From: Anaerolineae bacterium
Lineage (GTDB): Bacteria > Chloroflexota > Anaerolineae > Promineifilales > Promineifilaceae
Length of the DNA stretch: 38,351 nt
NCBI GenBank assembly: GCA_019637635.1
Contig: JAHBVI010000062.1
Span: forward strand, 1-38,351
Reading direction: 5' to 3'
Made by a program: the position numbers and the translations under genes. The notes beneath the pieces were generated by a model. That model had not been told where the DNA came from. It made no database searches and worked only from the letters and a program-made list of their open reading frames with translations. Shown here in pieces: positions 16,629 to 24,224 of this stretch (positions within the stretch are counted from its first letter, which is position 1; every line of letters starts with the position of its first letter).

Positions 16629-18101
16629 ATGAACCGTAAACGATTTTTTACCTTGTTGATACTGCTAACTGTTGCCGTATTCCTGGTGGCCTGTAGCAGC
16701 GCGCAGGAGACGGCCACGGCCGTGCCCACCACGCCCCCCACCCAGGCGCCTACCACGCCGCCAACCGAACTCCCGGCGGCTGAACCAACCGACGCGCCGG
16801 CCGCAGAGCCAACCGCCGAACCGGTTGAAGAACCGACGGCAGAGCCAACCGCCGAACCAACAGAGGAACCGGCCGCCGCCGAAACAGCAGCCGAATTCTC
16901 CTGTGACGAACCCGTCAAAGTTGGTTTCATTACCGACCAGACCGGCGCTCTGGCCATTTATGGCGCACACATGCTGCGCTCGTTCCCGCTGGGCATGGAA
17001 TATGCCACCGGCGACCCCGGCACGGTCGGGAACGGGTACACCAGCTACATGTTGGGCGACTGTGAAATCCAGGTTTATATCAGGGATGATCAGAGCAACC
17101 CGGAAAATACCGCCACCGTCGGCCGGGAACTGGTGGAAGTGATTGGCGTGGACTTCCTGGTCGGTACGGTCAGTTCTGGGGCGACGGCCACGTTACAAGA
17201 ACTGGCCCGCGACAACGAGATCATCCACATTGCTGCTCCCGCCGCCGCTAATGACCTCACCGGGGCCACGTTTAATGAATACTCTTTCCGCACCAGCCGC
17301 AACAATTACCAGGATGCGGTCAACATCTGCCAATATCTGACCTCCCAATATGACAAATTTGTGCAGATTGCGCCCGATTACTCCTTTGGTCAGGGCAGCG
17401 CCGCCGCTTTCCGCGACGCCTGCACGTTGTATGGCGGTGAGTTTGTAGCAGATGATATTTTCGCCCCGGCCGACACCACCGACTTTACGGCTTACATGGA
17501 TTCGGTTTTTACGGCCGTTGACAATGGCGCGGAAGCTTTGATTGTTACCTGGGCCGGTGGTGGGTTTGTACCCTTGCTGCAAGCGGCTACCGACCTGGGT
17601 GTGACGGATGAAATTCCGATTGCCTCGGCTTTTGTAGACAACGTAGTTATGCCCGCCTTCTTCTCCAACGCCATTGGCTCTACCAGCGGTATCCTCTATC
17701 ATTACACACTGGCGGACAATGAGATCAACGACTGGTTAACCGAGCAGACCATGGCCCGCTTCAGCGTGCCGCCGGACCTTTTTGACGCCGACGCCATGAA
17801 CGCGGCCCTCCTAATTGTGGAAGCTCTCTGGGCAACCGGCGGTGATACCAGCGCCGACGCGCTGATTGCCGCCATGGAAGGTATGGAGTTTGAAGGGCCG
17901 AAAGGAACCATTTACATCCGCCCCGAAGACCACGTGGCTATCCAGGACATGTACGTGGCTACCTTGCTCAACGTGGACGATCCCGAATTCCGCTACTTTG
18001 ATTATGTAGCCACCAACCGGCCAGACGTGCCCTGCCTCTTGCCGGAAGCGCTGCAAGAACGCTGTGGCGATTTGCCTGTTGGCAGCCTGAGCAGGCAGTA
18101 A
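16629..18101 (+). CDS. branched-chain amino-acid-type substrate-binding lipoprotein
   Basis: The 490-residue ligand-binding component of a HAAT-family ABC importer. It has a lipoprotein signal peptide with lipobox LVAC (Cys at residue 22). A roughly 65-residue low-complexity linker of Pro, Thr, Ala and Glu (APTTPPTE..., repeated EPTAEP) lifts the domain off the membrane. The mature domain starts about residue 90 with VKVGFITDQTGALAIYG, the classic periplasmic-binding fold type I entry of LivJ-like proteins, and includes FVQIAPDYSFGQGSAAAF. GGAGGAG precedes ATG 16629. It heads a five-gene transporter set. Ligand specificity is uncertain: amino acids, amides and aromatic or fatty acids are all used by this family. 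The adjacent CoA ligases favour a carboxylic acid. Confidence 0.92.
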   Translation: MNRKRFFTLLILLTVAVFLVACSSAQETATAVPTTPPTQAPTTPPTELPAAEPTDAPAAEPTAEPVEEPTAEPTAEPTEEPAAAETAAEFSCDEPVKVGFITDQTGALAIYGAHMLRSFPLGMEYATGDPGTVGNGYTSYMLGDCEIQVYIRDDQSNPENTATVGRELVEVIGVDFLVGTVSSGATATLQELARDNEIIHIAAPAAANDLTGATFNEYSFRTSRNNYQDAVNICQYLTSQYDKFVQIAPDYSFGQGSAAAFRDACTLYGGEFVADDIFAPADTTDFTAYMDSVFTAVDNGAEALIVTWAGGGFVPLLQAATDLGVTDEIPIASAFVDNVVMPAFFSNAIGSTSGILYHYTLADNEINDWLTEQTMARFSVPPDLFDADAMNAALLIVEALWATGGDTSADALIAAMEGMEFEGPKGTIYIRPEDHVAIQDMYVATLLNVDDPEFRYFDYVATNRPDVPCLLPEALQERCGDLPVGSLSRQ

Positions 18102-18105
18102 ACTG

Positions 18106-18153
18106 GTAATTGGGTAAGTGGGTAATTACGTAATTACCCACTTACCCAATTAC
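18106..18153. repeat. 48-bp perfect palindrome of the TAATTGGG family
   Basis: GTAATTGGGTAAGTGGGTAA plus TTAC is followed directly by its exact complement: 24-bp arms with no loop. It fills most of the 65-nt spacer between the binding-protein gene and the LivG-like gene, and is the most perfect member of the TAATTGGG word family. In RNA it would give a long hairpin that could separate expression of the abundant binding protein from the ATPases. Confidence 0.95.
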
Positions 18154-18166
18154 TTATTGAGGACAG

Positions 18167-18946
18167 ATGGCCGAACCCATCATTCTGGAAACCCACAATT
18201 TGCGCCGGGAGTTTGGGGCGCTGGTGGCGGTGGATAACGTCAGCCTGCAAGTGCAGGCGCGGACGCTGCATTCCATCATCGGGCCAAATGGCGCGGGCAA
18301 AACCACCTTCTTTAACCTGTTGAGTGGCAATTTGAAGCCGACCGGCGGCCGTATTGTCTACAAAGGGCAGGATATTACCCGATTACCGGTTCACAAGACG
18401 GCGCATCTGGGGATCGGCCGTTCCTTCCAGATCACCAACATCTTCCCCAATTTGACCGTGTTGGAAAATATCCGTCTCTCCTGCCAGGCGTTGGGGCGGG
18501 ACAACTTTCGCTTCTGGCAGTCACATCGTCGTTTGCCGCATTATGAGGAACGCGCCTGGACGGTGGCGTATCAGGTGGGGCTGGCGGAGCAGGCGTTGCT
18601 GCCGGCGCGAATGCTGCCGCACGGGGCGCAGCGCAAGTTGGAACTGGGCATGATTTTAGCGCCAGACCCGGAACTGCTGCTGCTGGATGAACCAACGGCA
18701 GGCATGGCCTCGGAGCAGGTGCCAGAATTGATGGCGCTGATTCAGAGCATCCAGGAAAGCGGGCAAAAGACGGTGATGCTGGTGGAACACAATATGAATG
18801 TGGTGATGAATTATTCAGACCGGATCACGGTGATGCATCACGGCGCGGTGCTGGCCGAAGGCGCTCCGGCCGAGATTGCGGCCAATGAAATGGTGCAGAC
18901 GGCTTATTTGGGTGAGTTGTATGGGGATGTGAGGAAAAGAGATTAG
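18167..18946 (+). CDS. livG: HAAT ABC transporter ATP-binding protein, LivG-like
   Basis: A 259-residue ATPase. Walker A GPNGAGKTT lies near residue 38-46, the LivG-specific GIGRSFQITNIFPNLTVLEN follows, and Walker B is LLLLDEPTAGM. The ABC signature is atypical: LPHGAQRKLELGMIL replaces LSGGQ, similar to the LSHGQ-type signature of the UrtD/LivG branch. GAGG lies 6-7 nt before ATG 18167. It is preceded by the binding-protein gene and followed by the LivF-like gene, both in the same direction. The symbol reflects the subunit type and not proven specificity for branched-chain amino acids. Confidence 0.93.
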   Translation: MAEPIILETHNLRREFGALVAVDNVSLQVQARTLHSIIGPNGAGKTTFFNLLSGNLKPTGGRIVYKGQDITRLPVHKTAHLGIGRSFQITNIFPNLTVLENIRLSCQALGRDNFRFWQSHRRLPHYEERAWTVAYQVGLAEQALLPARMLPHGAQRKLELGMILAPDPELLLLDEPTAGMASEQVPELMALIQSIQESGQKTVMLVEHNMNVVMNYSDRITVMHHGAVLAEGAPAEIAANEMVQTAYLGELYGDVRKRD

Positions 18947-18988
18947 AGATTGGAGATTAGCGATTTTTCAATCTCCAATCTCTAATCT
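18940..18988. repeat. 19-bp perfect hairpin of the AATCTCC family
   Basis: AGATTAGAGATTGGAGATT (18940-18958) pairs perfectly with 18970-18988 around an 11-nt loop containing TTTTT. The left arm includes the TAG stop of the LivG-like gene. Extra AATCTCC units follow to about 18998. The same word makes a 20-bp hairpin at 24163-24215. Confidence 0.9.
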
Positions 18989-19013
18989 CCAATCTCCATT
19001 CCCCTCAATAATA

Positions 19014-19718
19014 ATGATGAATCTTCTAGAGGTCCAAGAAATTCACACCTTTATCGGCCAGTTCCACATTTTGGAAGGGGTTGATCTGGCAGTGCCGGTG
19101 GGGAGTATCACGGCCGTACTCGGCCGGAATGGCGCGGGCAAGACTACCACCCTCAAATCTGTCCTGGGGCTGACGCCGCCGCGCAGTGGCCGGGTAATTT
19201 TTGACGGGCAGGAAATTCAGGGGCGGCGTAGTTTTGACATTGCCGCTTTGGGCATTGGCTACGTGCCCGAACACCGCGCCATTTTCCGCGACCTGAGCGT
19301 GTTGGAAAACCTGAAAATTGCCGAGCGCAAAAAGGGCGACCTGGCCCGCAAAGAGGAATTCATTTTTAATTTGTTCCCTGATTTGAAGCGGCTGATCAAA
19401 CTGCCGGGCACCAATCTATCTGGCGGGCAGCAGCAAATGTTGGCCGTGGCCCGCGCCCTGGTGCCGGACAACCGGCTGCTGCTGATTGACGAACCCAGCG
19501 AAGGGCTGGCCCCGGTGATTATTGAACAGATGATGGAAGCGATTCGCCAGCTTTCGGCCAATACGACGGTGGTGCTGGTGGAGCAAAACTTTCTGATGGC
19601 CAGCCGGCTGGCGGAGCGGTACGTGATTATTGACGAAGGGCAGACGGTGAAACACGGTCTGATGGCTGATTTAGTGGCGGATAAGGCCACCATTCACCGG
19701 TACCTGGGCGCGGCGTGA
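19014..19718 (+). CDS. livF: HAAT ABC transporter ATP-binding protein, LivF-like
   Basis: A 234-residue ATPase, the usual length for LivF. Walker A GRNGAGKTT lies near residues 37-45, GIGYVPEHRAIFRDLSVLENL is the typical Q-loop region, the ABC signature NLSGGQQQ is canonical and Walker B is LLLIDEPSEGLAP. Two adjacent ATG codons (19014, 19017) are possible starts; no strong ribosome binding site is seen because the hairpin spacer runs nearly to the start. It pairs with the LivG-like ATPase to energise the importer. Confidence 0.93.
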   Translation: MMNLLEVQEIHTFIGQFHILEGVDLAVPVGSITAVLGRNGAGKTTTLKSVLGLTPPRSGRVIFDGQEIQGRRSFDIAALGIGYVPEHRAIFRDLSVLENLKIAERKKGDLARKEEFIFNLFPDLKRLIKLPGTNLSGGQQQMLAVARALVPDNRLLLIDEPSEGLAPVIIEQMMEAIRQLSANTTVVLVEQNFLMASRLAERYVIIDEGQTVKHGLMADLVADKATIHRYLGAA

Positions 19719-19722
19719 AGAC

Positions 19723-19811
19723 GGTAATCCGTAATCGGTAATCCGTAATCCGTAATCGGTAATCCGTAATCCGTAATCGGTAATCCGTAATCGGTGATCG
19801 GTAATCGGTTT
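19723..19811. repeat. tandem GTAATCCG/GTAATCGG octamer array
   Basis: About eleven head-to-tail copies of an 8-bp unit, GTAATCCG alternating irregularly with GTAATCGG, begin four bases after the LivF-like stop codon. Unlike the other spacers there is no complementary arm. It is followed by a second array of TTCATCC and TAATTCC/TAATTCA units (about 19828-19872) reaching the ribosome binding site of the next gene. Confidence 0.9.
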
Positions 19812-19885
19812 GCGGATGAGGGAAGATTCATCCTTCATCCTTCATAATTCCTAATTCATAATTCCTAATTCCTGGAGGTAACACA

Positions 19886-21430
19886 GTGGTGGCGCTGCGA
19901 AAGAATCGGCTGCAATTGATTACGCTGGCGGTGTTGGCGGTGTTGTTTTTTACGGCCGTGCAAAGCATGGAGCCGCGCGATTGGGTCATTACCGTCATGC
20001 GGGGGTTGTCGGTGGGGGCCATTACCTTCCTGGTGGCGGCCGGGTTGTCGCTTATTTTTGGCCTGATGGACGTGCTGAACCTGGCGCACGGTGAGCTATT
20101 TATGCTGGGGGCGTATGTGGGTTGGACGGTGTTTGTGCGCCCGGATACGTTTGTGGACGTGCTGCCATTGCTGCTGCTGCTGGCTACCGGGCTGCTGCTG
20201 ACGTCGCTGTGGGAGTCGTTACTGGCACGGTTGAGCGTGTCGCCGCGGCTGGCGCGATTCTGGCCCTGGCCGGTGCTGGCGCTGTCATTGGTGGTGTTGG
20301 CATTGGTTGCGCCCCGTTATTCCATTGCCATCTGGAACCCGGCGGTTTATTCGGAAAGCCCCATCACCTATTCATTGGCGCTGGAACAGGGGCGATTGGT
20401 GCTGCCGGAGGCGCCAGCGGCTAATCCATTGGTTCTGCTGTTGGCCGTTTTTCTAGGAATGGCGCTGTTTGCGGTGGCCATGGCCGGTTTCCGGCAGCGG
20501 CGGGAAGGGGGGATGCGGCTAACGGCCGTGGCCCGCCGCCCTCTCATCTTTGCCGCCGTGTTGTTTGCCCTGGCTTTACTTGTCCATTTTGGCAACGATG
20601 CCCTCACGGCCGGTTTGCTCAACATAGGCACCACCTGGCGCTTTTTCCTGGCGATGGCCGTGGCCGCGCTGGTGGGTGTGGTGTTGGGGGGCGTGGTGGA
20701 AGTGACGATGATACGGCCGTTGTACAGCCGCCCCATCTATCAACTCATGCTCACCCTGGGGTTGGGTTTCATCATCATCGAGGTGGTGCGCACCATTTGG
20801 GGGCGGCCTGAATTCACCATGCCCCGCGCCGCCCTCTTTACCGGCAGCGGCGATGGCTGCCCGGCCACCAGCCTGGCCGATTTGCTGGCGCATCAATGTT
20901 CGACGGTGATATTGTTTGACGGCCGTTTGCGCGCCTACAACGAAATCTTCATCGTCCTGGTGGGCCTGGTCGTCCTGGTCACGGTCTGGCTCGTTTTGCA
21001 GCGCACCCGCATCGGCATGATCATCCGCGCCGGCGTGCAAGACAGCGAAATGGTAGAGGCGCTGGGCATCAACGTGCGCCAGGTGTTTACGCTGGTGTTT
21101 GCCCTGGGCGTGGGGCTGGCGGCCCTGGGCGGCGTGTTGGCCGCGCCTTCGGTGGGTCTGTCGCCGGACATGGGCACCCGCTTTTTGCTGCTGGCGCTCA
21201 TCGCCCTGGCTATCGGCGGCCTCACCAGTTTTCCGGGGGCCGCGGCCGGGGCGGTGTTGGTGGGACTGCTGCAACAGTTCATCATCAAATACGGGCAAAT
21301 CGGCATCACCCTGCCCTTCCTGGCCGAACCATTCAAACCATCCCCGCCCCTCGTGCCCGCTTCGGTGGTGCTGTTGATGGTCATTATTTTGCTGGTATTG
21401 CCTAATGGCCTCTTTGGCCGGAGTGAATAG
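19886..21430 (+). CDS. livH: HAAT ABC transporter permease, LivH-like, with large insertion
   Basis: A 514-residue permease, about 200 residues longer than an ordinary LivH. The N-terminal part is normal (GAITFLVAAGLSLIFGLMDVLNLAHGELFMLGAY, residues 44-77). Roughly residues 80-250 are an insertion with four or more hydrophobic segments. The conserved core resumes at VEVTMIRPLYSRPIYQLMLT (from 271) and ends with GLTSFPGAAAGAVLVGLLQQF and LPNGLFGRSE. A smaller extracytoplasmic loop with two Cys (GDGCPATSLADLLAHQCST) lies around 325-345. The GTG start at 19886 is supported by GGAGGT 6 nt upstream. The insertion is in frame and hydrophobic, so it is probably genuine and not an assembly error. Confidence 0.9.
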   Translation: MVALRKNRLQLITLAVLAVLFFTAVQSMEPRDWVITVMRGLSVGAITFLVAAGLSLIFGLMDVLNLAHGELFMLGAYVGWTVFVRPDTFVDVLPLLLLLATGLLLTSLWESLLARLSVSPRLARFWPWPVLALSLVVLALVAPRYSIAIWNPAVYSESPITYSLALEQGRLVLPEAPAANPLVLLLAVFLGMALFAVAMAGFRQRREGGMRLTAVARRPLIFAAVLFALALLVHFGNDALTAGLLNIGTTWRFFLAMAVAALVGVVLGGVVEVTMIRPLYSRPIYQLMLTLGLGFIIIEVVRTIWGRPEFTMPRAALFTGSGDGCPATSLADLLAHQCSTVILFDGRLRAYNEIFIVLVGLVVLVTVWLVLQRTRIGMIIRAGVQDSEMVEALGINVRQVFTLVFALGVGLAALGGVLAAPSVGLSPDMGTRFLLLALIALAIGGLTSFPGAAAGAVLVGLLQQFIIKYGQIGITLPFLAEPFKPSPPLVPASVVLLMVIILLVLPNGLFGRSE

Positions 21431-21438
21431 GGAACGTT

Positions 21439-21484
21439 AACCGTAATCCGATTACGGTTCACGGATTACGGCTCACGGCTCACG
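21439..21484. repeat. CCGTAATCCG / CACGG fold-back spacer
   Basis: AACCGTAAT pairs with ATTACGGTT (21439-21459) and CCGTAATCCG can alternatively pair with CGGATTACGG (21462-21471), giving two competing hairpins. Repeated CTCACGG units complete the spacer between the two permease genes. Confidence 0.8.
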
Positions 21485-21495
21485 GGAGTATAAGG

Positions 21496-22584
21496 ATGCA
21501 AACAACGGTTTCAAAAACGGGCGTGGCCCAAAATCGCCTGACCGGATGGATGAAGGATAACGCCGGTTTGTTGGCTCTCTTGTTGGGGTTGATCCTCTTT
21601 CCCTTTCTGGTGGCGCTGGCCGACGGCCAATCGGTGGGCGACGTGCTGGCGAACAACTCCGGCAATGCCAAATTTTTGCAGGGTTTGTTGATTGAGGTGT
21701 ACATCCTGGCGATTTATGCCATCAGTTATGACCTGATTTTGGGCGTGACCGGGCTGCTTTCTTTTGGGCACGCCATGTTTTTTGCCGTTGGCGCTTATTT
21801 TACGGGCATTGCCTTTAAGAATCTGGGCTGGGGATTGGGGGCCACGCTGGCCGGATTGGTTGTGTTGGGGGTGGCGCAGGCATTGTTGTTTGGCATTGTG
21901 CTGCCGCGTGTAAAGGGCATCACTTTTGCCCTGGTGACGTTGGGCATTGCTTCTATGTTTTTTATCGTGGTGCAGGCCAGTGAACTGGCGGCCTGGACGG
22001 GCGCAGACGTGGGGCTGCAAGGGGTGATTGTGCCCGCGTTTTTGAACACGTCCAATGAACGGTTTCAGCTTTACCTGATTACCCTGCTCTTTACTTTTCT
22101 GGTTTACCTGGTGTACCGCCGTTTTGTGGATTCACCGACGGGGCGGGTGTGTGTGGCTATCCGCGAAAATGAAAACCGGGCGTTGATGTTGGGGTACAAC
22201 ACCTTTTATTTCAAATTGGCGGCGCTGATGGTGGCTTCGGTTACGGCCGTGTTTGCCGGCTTCTTTCACACCATCCACCAGCCTATCGTCAGCCCCAACA
22301 TTGCCGGACTGGGCTGGACGGTGGCGGCATTGTTGATGATCCTGATTGGCGGGGTGGGCACGTTGAGTGGGGCGATGATTGGCGCGGCCGTGTTTCGGCT
22401 GCTGCAATTCTACCTGGACCGCTGGTTTGGCCACGCCTCCAGCTTTTTGCTGGGACTCATTTACGTGGGCATTGTCCTCTTTATCCCCTACGGCATCGTT
22501 GGCACCTGGCGCGCCAAAGCCATCGAGCGACAGCGTGGCTGGCAGCGGCTGCTGAGGCTGTTTGGTCTGGAAAAGGAGCCTTAA
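21496..22584 (+). CDS. livM: HAAT ABC transporter permease, LivM-like
   Basis: The 362-residue second permease. The family core begins with YAISYDLILGVTGLLSFGHAMFFAVGAYF and contains FVDSPTGRVCVAIRENENRALMLGYNTFYFKLAALMVASVTAVFAG, the LivM cytoplasmic loop, then GGVGTLSGAMIGAAVFRLL. GGAG lies 7 nt before ATG 21496. It is the last gene of the importer set. Its TAA stop shares the bases TTAA (22581-22584) with the TAA of the convergent ligase gene, so there is no spacer or terminator between the two. Confidence 0.93.
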   Translation: MQTTVSKTGVAQNRLTGWMKDNAGLLALLLGLILFPFLVALADGQSVGDVLANNSGNAKFLQGLLIEVYILAIYAISYDLILGVTGLLSFGHAMFFAVGAYFTGIAFKNLGWGLGATLAGLVVLGVAQALLFGIVLPRVKGITFALVTLGIASMFFIVVQASELAAWTGADVGLQGVIVPAFLNTSNERFQLYLITLLFTFLVYLVYRRFVDSPTGRVCVAIRENENRALMLGYNTFYFKLAALMVASVTAVFAGFFHTIHQPIVSPNIAGLGWTVAALLMILIGGVGTLSGAMIGAAVFRLLQFYLDRWFGHASSFLLGLIYVGIVLFIPYGIVGTWRAKAIERQRGWQRLLRLFGLEKEP

Positions 22585-24122
22585 TTGGTGAACTGCTGCT
22601 TAAGTTCTCGTTTCAGGATTTTACCGGCGGCGGAGATGGGCAATGCTTTCATGATCTCGACGCGCCGGGGCACTTTGTAAGCGGCCAGGTGGTCTTTCAA
22701 GTGGTTGAGTAGTTCCTCGGTGGTGGCAGCGGCGCCTGGCTGCAACACTACGCAGGCCAGCCCTACCTCCCCCCATTTTGCATCCGGGATGCCGATAACG
22801 GCGCATTGATGTACGGCCGTGTGCCCATACAACACCGCCTCAATCTCCGCCGGATAGACGTTCTCGCCGCCGGAGATAAACATGTCCTTCTTGCGATCCT
22901 TGATGGTGAAGTACCACTCCTCGTTATAAACGGCCAGGTCGCCGGTGTGGAACCAGCCTTCGTCGTCTATGGCTTCGGCTGTGGCTTCAGGGTCATTGAA
23001 GTAGCCGGAGGATTGGCTGGGGCCTTTCAAGACCAGCTCACCAATTTCGCCGGTGGCTAACGGCCGGTTGTCGTCGTCCACCACCCGCGCCGCCACGTAG
23101 AAGTTGGGGCGGCCGATGCTGCCCGCGTGGCTGATGGCGTCTGCGGCGGCCAGGGCAAAAATGCCGGGGCCAAACTCCGTCATGCCAAAACCCTGTTTGA
23201 AGTGGATGCCTTTTTCGGCGGTGTACTTTTGCACCAGGGGGACAGGCAAGGGGGCGCCGCCGCTGGTGCAGAAACGGAGGGAAGTGAGTACGGCCGTGTC
23301 CCAATTCCGCGCCTGGGTCAAAAGCTGGTACATGGTGGGTACAGCCGCAAAAACCGTCACCCGCTCCTGCTCGATCAATGCCAACACCCGTTCCGGCTCA
23401 AACTGGCGCAGCAAAATCGTGGTACCGCCCATAATGACGTTGGGCAGCGTATACACAAACAGCCCGCCAGTATGGAACAGCGGAAATACATTCAGATACA
23501 CATCGTCGTGGTGCAAATCATGGATGACGGTGTTGAGCGTGTTCCAGGCGATCATGCGGTGCGACACCTGTGCCGCTTTGGGCAGCCCGGTGGTGCCGCC
23601 GGTGAAAATGAGGGCGGCAATATCTTCCGCTTCAATGGTGGGGTCAAAGATGGGGTCTGGCAGCCCGTTTTGCAGGGCGCTTTCATAGGGCAGACTGCCA
23701 GGTACGCCTTCACCTTCCAGATGCACAAAATGGCGCAGGCTGCGGGCATTGGCGTCGGCCTGTAACTGGACGGCCGTTTCCCGAAAATCATCCGAGTAAA
23801 AGAGTGCCTGGGGCGTGGTCTGGGCTATGATCCCCGCCAGTTCGCGCCAGTGCAGCCGCCAGTTGAGCGCCGTATGAATGGCCCCCAGCTTGCTGCACGT
23901 AAAAAAGCAGTCCAGGTGGGCAATGCCATCCCTGGCTAAAATGGCGACGCGGTCCCCTTTGCCAATGCCTGCTTCCTGGCGCAGCCAGTTTGCCAGCCGG
24001 TTGGCGCGCTCATTCAACTGCGCATAATTCAGCCGCAAGACCGGATCGTGCCCGGTGTCTATTACGGCCGTTTTGTCCGGTGAATAAATCGCCCGCCTGC
24101 CCAAATAATCGCCAATGTACAT
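22581..24122 (-). CDS. acyl-CoA synthetase (AMP-binding, ANL superfamily), second copy
   Basis: A 513-residue adenylate-forming acyl-CoA ligase. The P-loop is ALIFTGGTTGLPKAAQVSH, with GG where the first ligase has SG. It is followed by GFGMTEFGPG, WFHTGDLAVYNEEWYF, the hinge KDRKKDMFISGGENVYPAEIE and the catalytic Lys in SAAGKILKRELK. The N-terminus MYIGDYLGRRAIYSPDKTAVID matches full-length family members, so the start at 24122 is good. It lies 102 nt downstream of the FabH-like gene on the same strand, which suggests that ligase and condensing enzyme act on the same acyl group. It is clearly paralogous to the ligase at 14108. Confidence 0.93.
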   Translation of the reverse strand: MYIGDYLGRRAIYSPDKTAVIDTGHDPVLRLNYAQLNERANRLANWLRQEAGIGKGDRVAILARDGIAHLDCFFTCSKLGAIHTALNWRLHWRELAGIIAQTTPQALFYSDDFRETAVQLQADANARSLRHFVHLEGEGVPGSLPYESALQNGLPDPIFDPTIEAEDIAALIFTGGTTGLPKAAQVSHRMIAWNTLNTVIHDLHHDDVYLNVFPLFHTGGLFVYTLPNVIMGGTTILLRQFEPERVLALIEQERVTVFAAVPTMYQLLTQARNWDTAVLTSLRFCTSGGAPLPVPLVQKYTAEKGIHFKQGFGMTEFGPGIFALAAADAISHAGSIGRPNFYVAARVVDDDNRPLATGEIGELVLKGPSQSSGYFNDPEATAEAIDDEGWFHTGDLAVYNEEWYFTIKDRKKDMFISGGENVYPAEIEAVLYGHTAVHQCAVIGIPDAKWGEVGLACVVLQPGAAATTEELLNHLKDHLAAYKVPRRVEIMKALPISAAGKILKRELKQQFTN

Positions 24123-24162
24123 AGGTTGACCCCATAAGCCGCTGTTTGTTGCGTGCGTTGGC

Positions 24163-24215
24163 AGAGATTGGAGATTGGAGATTCGAGATTAGTTTATCTC
24201 CAATCTCCAATCTCT
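24163..24215. repeat. 20-bp perfect hairpin of the AATCTCC family
   Basis: AGAGATTGGAGATTGGAGAT (24163-24182) is the exact complement of 24196-24215, with a 13-nt loop. It lies between the FabH-like gene and the second ligase gene and is built of the same 7-8-bp words as the hairpin at 18940-18988. Confidence 0.92.
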
Positions 24216-24224
24216 AATCTCCCT

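Noticed and set aside
19723..19811. CRISPR array
   Set aside because: Repeats are 8 bp and contiguous, with no spacers and no cas genes.
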